Source of the DNA: Mycobacterium sp.
GTDB lineage: Bacteria; Actinomycetota; Actinomycetes; Mycobacteriales; Mycobacteriaceae
Length of the DNA stretch: 64,000 nucleotides
Assembly (NCBI GenBank): GCA_018401645.1
Contig: JAGYKK010000008.1
Span: 1-64,000, forward strand
Direction of reading: 5' to 3'
Part shown: positions 39,419-50,646 of the stretch, in pieces
How the letters are laid out: each line of letters begins with the position of its first letter
Numbering within the stretch: position 1 is the first letter of the stretch
Program-made: the position numbers and the translations under genes
Notes under the pieces: generated by a model
Told to the model about the DNA's origin: nothing
Seen by the model: only the letters and a program-made list of their open reading frames with translations
Database searches by the model: none

Positions 39419-40023
39419 TGCTGTCCGGACACGGGTTCGGCGGCAAGGCGCGAGATCAACGGAAGCAGATCCTCGGCCAGCAGTTCGCGCAGGAAGACCG
39501 CGGCAACCCGGTGCGCACGGTCCAGCACCACCGTCGAGGGGATCACGGTGGTGGGGTACCTGCCGCCGAAGGCGATCATGGTGCGCATGGCCGGGTCGTA
39601 GATCGACGGGAAGGTGATGTTGCGATCGGTGATGAAATCGCGCGGCGCGTCGATCGAGTTGTCGCGCACGTCGATTCCCAGCACCGCGACGCCATCGTCG
39701 CGAGTGCTCTCATAAACCTGCTGCAACTGAATCATCTCGGACCGGCACGGCCCGCACCATTGCCCCCAGACGTTGATCACCGTCACCTGGCCGGCGAAAT
39801 CACTCAGCGAGATGGTTCGTTCGAGGTCCATCAGGTCCGGCCCCGACAGCGGTCCCGGTTTGCCGCGGCTCTCCGGCGGGTCGTAGGTGATATCCGTCTG
39901 CCCACCCGGGGCGACGAACTCGAAGGTGCCGCCCTGGGCGACGGCGTCGTCGCCGGTGGAGCAGCCCGAGACCAGTACCGCGGCCACCGGGGCAACGAGT
40001 ACCTTCGCGAGGAGCCGCTTCAC
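39415..40023 (-). CDS. resX: Thioredoxin-like lipoprotein ResX
   Basis: A 202-residue TlpA/ResA-type protein that keeps apocytochrome c haem-binding cysteines reduced outside the membrane. A lipobox (LVSGC, Cys21) follows the signal peptide, so it is probably a lipoprotein. The active site WCGPC has its cysteines at residues 90 and 93 and the cis-proline is in YPTTVIPSTVVLD. Overlaps its neighbours by 4 bases on each side. Equivalent to Rv0526. Confidence 0.95.
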   Translation of the reverse strand: MKRLLAKVLVAPVAAVLVSGCSTGDDAVAQGGTFEFVAPGGQTDITYDPPESRGKPGPLSGPDLMDLERTISLSDFAGQVTVINVWGQWCGPCRSEMIQLQQVYESTRDDGVAVLGIDVRDNSIDAPRDFITDRNITFPSIYDPAMRTMIAFGGRYPTTVIPSTVVLDRAHRVAAVFLRELLAEDLLPLISRLAAEPVSGQQ

Positions 40024-40636
40024 GTGTTTGCCGGCTCCGAGTATTGCCAGTCGACGAGTTCATCACCCTCGAAGACGAAAGTATTGAGCGAGGCGAGGTC
40101 ACACATCCGGCGGCGCGGGTCGTGGGGCAGCCGGTGGCCGAGCATCGACCGTCGCAAGATCTCCACCGGCAGTTGATGACTGACGCACACCACCTCGTGT
40201 CCCTCGGCGGCCTTGCGAGCCGCCTCGATCGCGCGCCGCATTCTCGAAGCGACCTGGGCGTAGGGCTCGCCCCAGGACGGCCGCAGCGGGTTGAGCAGAT
40301 ATCTCCAGTTTCGCGGATCCCGCAGCGCACCGTCGCCGGGTGACACCCGCTGGCCTTCGAAGATGTTCTCGCTTTCGATGAGATCGCCGTTGGAGTCGAT
40401 GGTCAAGCGGTGGTGCCCGGCGATCGGGGCGGCGGTCTGCTGGGCACGCTCCAGCGGTGAGGCGATCACCGCGACGATGTCGCGACCGGCCAGCGCATCG
40501 GCGACCGCCTGGGCCTGGGCCTTGCCGCGCTCGGAAAGGTAGAAGCCGGGCTTGCGCCCGTAGAGGATCTTGTCCGGGTTGTGCACCTCGCCGTGGCGCA
40601 TCACATGCACGGTGGTCTGGGATCGGGTCGAAGCGC

Positions 40637-40640
<4 letters not shown>
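40020..40640 (-). CDS. Histidine phosphatase / phosphoglycerate mutase-like protein
   Basis: A 206-residue member of the histidine phosphatase superfamily. The catalytic motif is [10 protein letters not shown], the second region [10 protein letters not shown] and the second catalytic His is in [13 protein letters not shown]. The GTG start at 40640 overlaps the hemL stop as GTGA, and its own stop overlaps resX. A longer upstream frame is a shadow of hemL. It is probably a phosphatase rather than a glycolytic mutase; the substrate is unknown. Equivalent to Rv0525. Confidence 0.93.
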
Positions 40641-41961
<1,321 letters not shown>

Positions 41962-42059
41962 GAACTCCAGTGTTCCAGCCCGACGCGACCGTCAACCAAA
42001 TGGTGTAGTGTCGCGTCACCCAGGCCCGATTCCGGACTATGCTGCGCTCGGGCGAGCAT

Positions 42060-43127
42060 TCAGTGAGAGCGGTAGATCCGCCCCCGGCCACCGACGGTGA
42101 CCACCACTGCCGCGCCGGGCCGCGGGCGGCGGGGCGCCACCGGCGATCCGAACCGGGAGCCAGGTGCCGTCGGCGTTCCACTTCAACCAGCGAGTCGTGG
42201 CCGTAGTAGGCCGCTCGGCGCCCACCAGGCATCTCGCGCATCGCACGGTGGCACGACGCGCGCGCATCCATTTCAACGTCGGCTGGCGCTGAATGGTGGC
42301 TTCAATGCTCATTTGCCGCCTCAGTGGTCCACCGATGCAGAAACTGATGGCGTCCAGATCGCAGACCACCACCGCAGATCGACGTCAACCCAGTTCGATC
42401 AAACGTCGACTGAATCGCCACCCTGAGGTCGACCGGCGCGTCATAGACTTCCCGCGGGGAACCTGCTCGTACGATGCGGCCGCCAGGCATGACGGCGACG
42501 AGGTCGGCGGTGGACAGCGCCTCCTCCTGGTCGTGGGTGACCAATAGTGCGGTGGTGCCCTGAGCGCAGTAGTCTGCGTACCTGGCGCGCAGGTGGGTGC
42601 GCAGCGTGGCATCCAGTGAACTGAATGGCTCGTCGAGGAGCACAACTCCTCCGGTCGCGGCGCCAGGGCGCGGGCGAGTGCGACGCGCTGCTGTTGGCCA
42701 CCGGAGAGATCGTGCGGCGGGCATCGGCATAGGTCCGCCATCTGCACCAGCTCGAGCACCTTCGTGTGGACGCGATCCGTCGCGCCGCGCGGCAGCCCGG
42801 AACCCGACATTGCCACTACACTCAGATGCGGAACAGCGCGCCCTCCTGCGGGCACGATGCCCACCCGGCGTTTCTCCGGCGGGAACGAAGATGCAGCCGG
42901 ACCCGCGCGGGCGACGACCCGCTCGCCGAAGAGCACCGATCCGGTTCGGGGCGTTAGGATCCGGCCAGATGCGCAGCAGGGTCGTCTTGCCCGAGCCACT
43001 CGCGCCGAGCACCGCGACCAGAGACCCTGACGGCACCTCAAGGTCGAGATGGTCGATCACATCCACTCCGCCCGACCGCTCTCGTCGTAGCTGAAGCCCA
43101 GGCCCCGTACCGATGTACCCCGGTCAC
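42060..43127 (-). pseudogene. ABC transporter ATPase, FbpC-like (ferric iron), frameshifted
   Basis: The energising subunit of an Fe(III)-type ABC importer. Pieces: VIDHLDLEVPSGSLVAVLGA, Walker A GASGSGKTTLLR, VPPEKRRVGIV-like text, the signature SGGQQQRVALARALAPRPE, Walker B VVLLDEPFSSLDATLR, LVTHDQEEALSTADLVAVM and GGRIVQAGSPREVYDAP. The C-terminal TOBE-type domain is seen as YYGHDSLVEVE, GTWLPVRIAGG and AAVVVTVGGRGRIYRSH before the TGA. The GTG start overlaps the permease stop as GTGA. About 355 residues. Many indels. Confidence 0.83.
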
Positions 43128-44698
43128 ACCGGCACCTCCGCGGTTTCTCGATAGGCCCCACGGCACGTCCGGAGCAGCCACGCGGGGACGGGCCGCCAAC
43201 GCCACCAGGGTGATCGCATACGGCGCCGCCGATCCGTAGGCGGCCACTTCGGTCCGGCTCCACAGCTCCGTCGCCAGGGTGTCCAGTCCCGTCGGCCGGA
43301 GCATCAGCGTGGCGGCAACTCCTTCATGGCTGTCAGCAGAACCAGCATCCCGCCAGCGGCTATCCCGGGCAGGGAGGCGCAGAGTCGTTGTGGCCCATGC
43401 CCGTAGGGGTCCGAGTCCGAGGGTACGAGCGGTCTCCTCCAAGACTGGCGGCACGGCTGCCGTCGCACTGCGGCACCTACCGCCTTGGGCCCGAAGAGGA
43501 TCGCGTAGGCGAGGGAGCGAGTGACGCGACTCTGATAGGCGGTCGCGCCACCGCGAGGGTCAGAACACCAGCGACAGCCCGACCACGACACCTGGAGTGC
43601 GTGGCCGGTGAACGACAGCGTTTCGATGGTGCGCACCGACCGCGTGCGGTACCGCCCGGCGAGAGATTTGACCGGTACCGCCAGCACGACGGCGAGGACC
43701 GCACCCGCGGAGGACACGGCGACCGATGTCACTGCGGCGGAAACGAGTTGACCGTGGACGACGAGCGGCGACCTGGTGCCCTCCAGCATGCGCAGGATCA
43801 GCAGGTACAAGGGACGCCGAGCGCCAAGACGGTGAGCGCGGTGAGACAGCCGAGAGCCGCTGACGCGGGCTGCGGCGCTCAGCGCACCGGTGCCGAAGGC
43901 CGCTAAAGCCGCGGCCACCCGCCATCGCAGGGATCGGCCCCGAACCCGGCGCCTCGGCCGTCACCAGCAGCACCGCCAGCGCCACCAGGACCAGGGCAAG
44001 GACCGTCGCGCCGATCCGGTCGAAGCCAGCTCCGGTAGGACGCATAGATGACCCGGGTGAACGCGTCGACGCGCAGCAGGGCGACGGCCCCGGAAGTCGG
44101 AGAGCACGTAGAGCGCCACCAGCAGCGCCTGGCCCGCCGCGGCGGGCCACGCCTGCACCAGCGTGGCTTTCGGCGAAGGCACGCACGTGAACCAGACCCA
44201 GCGCAACGGGCCACCTCCTCGATGGCCGGGTCGGCCCGCAGGGCGGCCGTCACCGGTAACACCACGTAGGGGTAGCAGACCAGGGTGAGGATCAGCGCCG
44301 CTGCCCAAAACCCGTGCATCGCGGGGAATTGGGAGATCCACGCGTAGGCGGCCACATACGACGGCACCGCCATGGCAGGGTGGCGGTGATCAGCCACATC
44401 CCCGCATCGGCAGCCTGGCGCGAGCGATCAGCCACGCCGTGGGCACGCCGATGAACAGACAGGCAGACCACGGTTAGACCAGTGCCACCGAGGTACCGAC
44501 CGCTGAGGGTCCGGGGCCGGGCTTAGCACGTCGACAACGCGCTGCGGCCCGCCCCGCCGGGCACGCACGAACAAATACAGCAGGGAATCAGCGAAAGGGC
44601 AGCGGTGTCCCACCCGCTGAGCAGCAGCAACCGAGGTGGCCGGGCGGAGGTGCGTTGGCGATCCGGTGATCAAGTGTCGGGGCTGGCGCCGATGTCAC
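43124..44698 (-). pseudogene. ABC transporter permease, FbpB-like, frameshifted
   Basis: A fused two-half permease of about 525 residues with around 12 membrane helices, as in FbpB. Readable parts: LLYLFVRA, VPSYVAAYAWISQFPAMHGF with ALILTLVCYPYVVLPVTAALR, QALLVALYVLSDFGAVALLR, FTRVIYASYR, LALVLVALAVLLVTAEA, LVVHGQLVSAAVTSVAVS, AVVLAVPVKSLAGRYRTRS, AYAILFGPKAVGA, GMLVLLTAMKELPATLML and SAAPYAITLVALAA. It has 4-base overlaps with both neighbouring genes. Many indels. Confidence 0.8.
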
Positions 44699-45709
44699 TG
44701 CAACCCGACATCCTCCAACATCGCCAGCAACGCCGGGAGGCCGGCGAGCTCGTCGAGGGCGATGCGGGGTCCGCGTAGCGAATCCAGGCGGCAGTCCGCG
44801 GCCGGCGGCACCGACGGCAGCAGCGTACTCAAAGGTGTTATGACGAACCACCGCTGTACCTCGGGGGCGAGCAGGTCATTCGACGAGCCGCGCAGCGTCG
44901 ACGTCGGCCGCGGCAGACTGGAGGATACCCTAATACCGCGACATTGACCAGACCGCCTCGGATCGCCGGGGGCGCGGTGAAGGCGATCTAAGCACGCACT
45001 CCAGCCCACCGGCGGCCTTCGTACCAGTAGTATGGCTGATCAGCCCGAGTCGACCTGACCGGCATTGACCGCGTCGAGGATGAGTCCGTTCTTCTCTCGA
45101 ATTTCTGTACGTCGTTGGCCAACAAAAGCCCGCGGGAGCCACCGCCGCGTCACCTCGTCGCCGGAGGAGACCCGCATCGCCGTGACGAACGCCCGAAACG
45201 ACGCGCTGGTGTCGGCGCGTTACGTTCAGCCACCGCGGCCGGTCAAATCGAAGACCGAACGCGGGACATCGGCGGCGGGCGTCTGTTGGCTGTCATAGGC
45301 GATCACGCGGACGCGCCCGGTCACGCCGGTCCAGGCCCGTCGGCGAGCGGTAAACGGCCGGGATGACGTCGGACACCCGGCAGCACGGCGAACAGTCCGC
45401 CCGCCTGACCGCGCCGAGCGCACCGGCGTCCGGGCGAAGAACACCTGCGCGGGATCGCTTTATCACCCTCCTCGACAAGTTGGGCGGCCAGTTCGGCGCT
45501 GTCGCCGTAGCGGGCCTGCACCGCAATCCCGGTCGCAGCAGTGAACTTCTTCCAGCAGGGGTCCGATCAATTGCTCGGATCGACCCGAATAGACGGTCAG
45601 GGATCGCGGGTCGCCCCGATTCCGTGCCGCACGCGGCCAGCAGCATCCCGATGAGCATGCCGATCACCGTGAACAGGGCGATCCGGACGGGACGACGCGA
45701 GCGGGGCAC
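44695..45709 (-). pseudogene. Iron-type ABC transporter substrate-binding lipoprotein, frameshifted
   Basis: An extracytoplasmic solute-binding protein of the FbpA type, about 338 residues. The GTG start gives a basic N-terminus, a hydrophobic segment (IALFTVIGMLIGMLLAACG) and a lipobox LLAAC, so it is a lipoprotein. Readable parts are VQARYGDSAELAAQLVEEGD, VFFAR, TGRVRVIAYDSQQTP, ADVPRSVFDLTG, ASFRAFVTAMRVSSGDE, FEKNGLILDAVNAGQVD and LISHYYWYE, the last holding the paired tyrosines that bind ferric iron in FbpA proteins. First gene of the three-gene operon. Confidence 0.8.
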
Positions 45710-45727
45710 CGGAACTCTTTCGGGATA

Positions 45728-45746
45728 TAAAGTGAGGCTTGCCTAA
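45728..45746 (-). promoter_or_regulatory. IdeR/DtxR-like iron box before the Fbp-type operon
   Basis: TTAGGCAAGCCTCACTTTA (minus strand, 45746-45728) matches the DtxR/IdeR consensus TTAGGTTAGGCTAACCTAA at 14 of 19 positions and has a perfect AGGC-AA-GCCT-type core. It ends 18 bases before the GTG of the substrate-binding protein and overlaps a possible -10 (TTATAT). Iron repression of the transporter is the natural reading. The site lies in the 43-base gap after the P-type ATPase. Confidence 0.6.
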
Positions 45747-45752
45747 CATTCC

Positions 45753-47902
45753 CTACCGAGCGGCCGGTTTCGTTGACCCTTCGTCTCGGCACCTCCCACC
45801 CGGGTGCTCAGCGGAGCGTCTGAGCCGCAGGCTGTTGGCCACCACCAGCACCGAGGATGCCGCCATAGCCGCGCCGGCGATCATCGGGTCTGCGCGCAGC
45901 CCCAGCGCCGCCGGGGACGCCGCGGTGTTGCAGCCGAACGCCCAGAACAGGTTCTCTTGACGATCCGCAGTGTTTTCGACGACAACCGCAGCGCGGTCGG
46001 GACGGTCCGCAGGTCACCGCGCACCAGGGTGATGTCAATGGCCTCGGGATCGCCGCATCGGTCCTGGTTCCCATCGCCATCCCGATATCGGCGGTCGCCA
46101 GCGCCACCGAATCGTTGACGCCGTCGCCGACCATCGCGACCGGCTTTCGCCGCGGGCCCGCAGTGCGCTGATCGCGTCGGCCTTTCCCATTTTCGCAAAC
46201 ACCCCGGCGATGACGTCGGAGGCGGCAATGCCGACCTCGGCGGCCACCCGGGCGGCGACCGCGGTGTTGTCTCCGGTCAACAACATCGGGGTGATGCCCA
46301 TCGCCTTCAATTCGGCGACGGCTTCGGCGCTGGCGGGTTTGACCGCGTCGGCCAGGCGGATCACCCGCGCGCGACACCGCCCCAACTCACCACCACGGAG
46401 GTGCGACCGTCGGAGTCGGCGGCCCTGGTCACCGTGACGCTGGTGCCGTCCACCACGCCACTGACCCCGGTTCCGGGATTGTTGACGAAGTCGGTGACCG
46501 GTGCAGGCGCCGAACCCCGTGCCCGGGCCGCGCCGACGATGGCCGCCACCGGATGCTCGAGGCCGCCTCGACCGACGCGGCGTACCCCAGCACCGCGGCG
46601 GAATTTTCGCCGGGTGCCGCCTCGACGGCACTGACCGTCATCCGGCCGGTGGTCACCGTTCCGGTCTTGTCCAGGACGACGGTGTCGATACCCCGCACGG
46701 TCTCCGGAACTCGCGGCGTCTTGATCAGCACCTCGGAGCCAGCGCCGCGGCCGGTGCCCACCAGGATCGCCGTCGGCGTACAGGCCCAGCGCGCAGGGAC
46801 AGGCGATGATCAGCATCGCGACCGCCGCGGTGAACGCGGCGGTGGCCGAATGCCCGGTCGCGAGCCAGCCCGCCAACGTCAGAGCGGCAATCACCATCAC
46901 GACAGGAACGAATACCTCCGACACCCGGTCGGCCAGCCGCTGAATCGATGCCTTGCCACTCTGGGCATCGGCCACCATCGCGGCCATCCGCGCCAATTGT
47001 GTCTCGCCGCCAACTTTATTCGCACGCAACACAATCCGGCCGTAGGTGTTGACCGCACCACCGAGCACCGGGGAGCCGGCACGAACGTCGACGGGCACCG
47101 ACTCCCCGGTCATCGCCGAGGTGTCCAGTGCCGAGGCGCCCTCGATCACCACACCGTCGGTGCCCACCCGTTCCCCGGGCCGCACCACAATCACGTCACC
47201 CACGACGAGGTCGCCGACCGTGATCCGCACCTCCTCGCCATCGCGCAGCACGGTGGCCTCCTTCGCGCCGAGCGACAGCAGTGCGCGCAACGCCGAACCG
47301 GCCGACCGTTTGGCCTTGCCTTCGGCGTAGCGACCGGCCAGCAGGAACACGGTGACCACGACCGCGACTTCGAAGTACAGGTGCGCGCCCGTTCCGGTGA
47401 CCACCACGAACACCGACCACAGGTACGCGGCCAGGGTGCCCAGCGATACCAGGGTGTCCATGGTGGACGTGCCATGCCGGGCGCCGTTCAGGGCCGCCGC
47501 GTGGAAGGAGCGACCGCTGAAGAACACGATCGGGGTGGCCAGGGCGAGCACCAGCCATTGCCAGCCGGGGAACTGCCAACCCGGTACCGACGACAGTGCC
47601 ACCACCGGAACGGCCAGTGCCGTCGCGACGATCAATCGGGGCCGCAACCCGTCCTCGGGGACATCGTGGTCCAGATGATCGCCGGGGCGGGTGTGTTCGA
47701 GCACCGAGGCGTGGTAGCCGGTGGTCTCGACCGCGTCGATGAGGTCACGGGCGTCCACCGTCGGGTCGTGGTCGACGTGGGCCTGTTCGACCACGAAGTT
47801 CACGGTGGCCCGCACCCCGTCGAGGCGGTTGAGGCCACGTTCGATCTTCGCGGCGCAGGAGGCACAGGTCATCCCGCTCAGCCGCAGATCCGTGGTCGTC
47901 AT
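45753..47902 (-). pseudogene. Copper-type P1B ATPase, 3' half frameshifted
   Basis: A heavy-metal exporting P1B-ATPase (CopA/CtpA/CtpB type) of about 715 residues. The N-terminal metal-binding domain has MTCASC at residues 11-16. The clean 5' half continues through the actuator motif TGESVPVD to the membrane metal site ACPCALGL. After about 46800 indels appear, but [54 protein letters not shown] and [14 protein letters not shown] are all readable. CPC plus the Cys-x-x-Cys domain favours copper(I). The stop at 45755-45753 leaves 43 bases before the iron transporter. Confidence 0.88.
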
Positions 47903-47938
47903 AACCCGGACTATACCCCTAGGGGGTATATGTATCAA
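47903..47938 (-). promoter_or_regulatory. Promoter with CsoR-type copper operator
   Basis: On the minus strand TTGATA (47938-47933), a 17-base spacer and TATAGT (47915-47910) form a near-ideal vegetative promoter, 7 bases from the ATPase ATG, so the mRNA is probably leaderless. The spacer and -10 contain TATACCCCCTAGGGGTATA, a palindrome of the G-tract type bound by CsoR-family copper repressors (CsoR, RicR). The site lies partly inside the 3' end of the preceding gene. Confidence 0.7.
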
Positions 47939-48191
47939 TAGCGGTTCGGGGCACCCGGCGACGCAATCCGGCCACGCCCAGAATCACCAGAACACCGGCG
48001 ATGGTGGCAAGTAACAGAGCCAGCACCATCAGCGGCGGGTCGTAGACCACCGAGACGGTCCGCGGTTGACCCTCCGTCACCGGTGCGATGTCGACCAGGC
48101 TCCTGACCCGGGCCCAACACAGCACCGCACCGACGGCCGCGACGAGGGCCGCGACCAGTTGCACGAAATAGCGGACCGGTGAACCCCTCAC
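47919..48191 (-). CDS. Small membrane protein, 90 aa (Rv0514-like position)
   Basis: Two membrane helices (VRYFVQLVAALVAAVGAVLCW and LMVLALLLATIAGVLVILGV) separated by a loop of about 30 residues with VDIAPVTEGQPRTVSVVYDP, ending in a basic tail. It overlaps the upstream gene by 4 bases. Its stop codon TAG is the centre of the copper palindrome of the next gene, so its last codons double as promoter DNA. Function unknown. Confidence 0.8.
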   Translation of the reverse strand: MRGSPVRYFVQLVAALVAAVGAVLCWARVRSLVDIAPVTEGQPRTVSVVYDPPLMVLALLLATIAGVLVILGVAGLRRRVPRTAIDTYTP

Positions 48192-48745
48192 GACTCCACC
48201 AGTTTCATCAGCGCTGCCCGCAACGCCTCGTCATCGCGCGCCCAGGCCTGGGCGGTGCGATCGTTGGCCAACCGCAGACCTATCCCGGTTCGACCCTTCG
48301 GAACCCCGTTGAGTTCGCCGAGGGTGCGGGCCTCCTGCCACATCTCGATCGGCTGGCCGGATTTCACGGTGTTTTCAGCCTCCGGGTACACGGCGAGAAT
48401 CTCGCCGATGGGCAGGGTCTCGGTGCCCTGGCGCAGGGTGTCGGCCGTTAGTTCCACGCTGGTGTGCTGGCGGGCGGCCCGAACCTGAAGTGCCAGCACC
48501 GAACACATCACCACCAGGAAGAACAGCGGAAGCGTGGCCCGGAACCCCAGGCCCGCGCCGTACTGAACGAAGACCATCGCGAGCCCGCCTGCCACGCCCA
48601 GCCACAACCAATGCCAGCTCGCGCCGTTCTCAAAGAACAGCACGGGATCAGACCCAGGCGAATCAGACCCAGGCGAATCAGACCCGGCAGGATCAGAACC
48701 GGCAGGATCAGACCCGGCGGGATCAGAACCGGCAGGATCAGACAT
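48188..48745 (-). CDS. Membrane protein with SDPAG repeats, 185 aa (Rv0513-like position)
   Basis: The N-terminus is a run of SDPAG/SDSPG pentapeptides, then two close membrane helices (WHWLWLGVAGGLAMVFVQYG; ATLPLFFLVVMCSVLALQV) and a soluble domain with TSVELTADTLRQGTETLPIGEI, TLGELNGVPKGRTGIGLRL and a C-terminal AWARDDEALRAALMKLVES. This layout resembles a DUF3093-type protein. The repeat may lie outside the conserved protein, so the true start could be further in. It overlaps both neighbours and is part of the run downstream of hemB. Confidence 0.78.
   Translation of the reverse strand: MSDPAGSDPAGSDPAGSDPAGSDSPGSDSPGSDPVLFFENGASWHWLWLGVAGGLAMVFVQYGAGLGFRATLPLFFLVVMCSVLALQVRAARQHTSVELTADTLRQGTETLPIGEILAVYPEAENTVKSGQPIEMWQEARTLGELNGVPKGRTGIGLRLANDRTAQAWARDDEALRAALMKLVES
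48646..48742 (-). repeat. 15-base tandem repeat, about 6.5 copies
   Basis: Units GATCAGACCCGGCAG and close variants (GATCAGAACCGGCAG, AATCAGACCCAGGCG) run without interruption from 48646 to about 48742 and encode the SDPAG/SDSPG repeat. Identical spacing and in-frame length suggest copy-number variation by slippage. Confidence 0.9.
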
Positions 48746-49160
48746 CGGCCGGAGCCAGTCGGCTGAACATCAGCGTGCCGGCGATGATCGGCAACAGGCT
48801 GAGCAGGGTCAGAATGTGGGTGCCGGCGAAAACTGCGGCCACCCCGACTAACACGACGATTGCCAGCGCCAGACCCGCGGTGGCCCGGCGGTACCGCGGA
48901 TCGCCGGCCCGGGCGCGCACCGCGAACACCACCAGTAACGCCGCGGCGAGTGCGAACAAGATTCCGGCACCCCGGTACAGCCGCAGATAATTCCGGACGG
49001 ACTCATCCGACACCCCCGGCGGGGCAGCATCGCGGAGGGCGTCGAAGTCCACGATCGCGGCCATCAGACCCCCGGCCATCAACAGCACGGCTCCGAACAC
49101 CAACGTCCAGAAGGCGGCGGTGACGGCACCCGGCCGAGTTGGGCTCGCTTCACTATCCAC
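48738..49160 (-). CDS. Membrane protein, 140 aa, unknown function
   Basis: Four hydrophobic segments (AAFWTLVFGAVLLMAGGLMAA; GAGILFALAAALLVVFAV; AGLALAIVVLVGVAAVFAG; ILTLLSLLPIIAGTLM) and a conserved-looking extracytoplasmic loop with RDAAPPGVSDESVRNYLRLY. Start GTG at 49160. It overlaps the next gene by 8 bases. Found within the small-membrane-protein run downstream of hemB; no function known. Confidence 0.8.
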   Translation of the reverse strand: MDSEASPTRPGAVTAAFWTLVFGAVLLMAGGLMAAIVDFDALRDAAPPGVSDESVRNYLRLYRGAGILFALAAALLVVFAVRARAGDPRYRRATAGLALAIVVLVGVAAVFAGTHILTLLSLLPIIAGTLMFSRLAPADV

Positions 49161-49210
49161 CGCGCGTAAACACCCTTCCGCTTGAGCTCTTTCCTACTGG
49201 TAAGCCTAGG

Positions 49211-49646
49211 TCAACGGGTGAAGAACCGGGTCGACTCGGGGCGGTGCAGCAGGTATACGCCGCCGGCGATGAGCACCGACCCGACAATGCCGGTGACCGC
49301 GAACACTACGGCCGCCATCGGCTCACGTACGGCACCGAACAGACTGGCCAGAGTGTAGAAAATCGTGGCCAGCCCACCGCCGGTCAGCAGTGTGCGGGTC
49401 CAGCGGTACCCCGACCGCATGAGCCACAGGAAGGTCGCCACCACGGCGCCCACCGCGAGCACGATCGCGGTGGTGGCGATGGCGACGTACATCGAGGAAC
49501 CCGCGGCGGTGCCGGTGCCTGTGTAAACCGGCGGTGAAGATGTCGACGACCTGTCCGATCAGCGGCAGAGGCAGCGCCACCAGCCACAGCCAAGCCGGTG
49601 TCGACGTCGGCGGGGCGTGGCGGTGCCCCTGCCGCGGACGGCCGAG

Positions 49647-49650
<4 letters not shown>
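49211..49650 (-). pseudogene. Membrane protein downstream of hemB, one 5' frameshift
   Basis: The GTG start overlaps the hemB stop (GTGA). The 5' part reads VTRPSAAGAPPRPADVDTG, then after frame changes ALPLPLIGQVVDIFTAG. From about 49490 the frame is clean: MYVAIATTAIVLAVGAVVAT, TLLTGGGLATIFYTLASLFG and VVFAVTGIVGSVLIAGGVYL, ending PESTRFFTR. About four helices and 145 residues. Function unknown; coupled to hemB by overlap. Confidence 0.7.
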
Positions 49651-50629
<979 letters not shown>

Positions 50630-50646
50630 GGCGGGGGTCGTCCGCC

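Noticed and set aside
46553..47941. 462-codon plus-strand frame opposite the P-type ATPase
   Set aside because: Antisense shadow; the minus strand has all P1B-ATPase motifs.
48646..48742. Possible short CRISPR-like array
   Set aside because: The 15-base units are directly tandem with no spacers, in frame within a gene; no cas genes are nearby.
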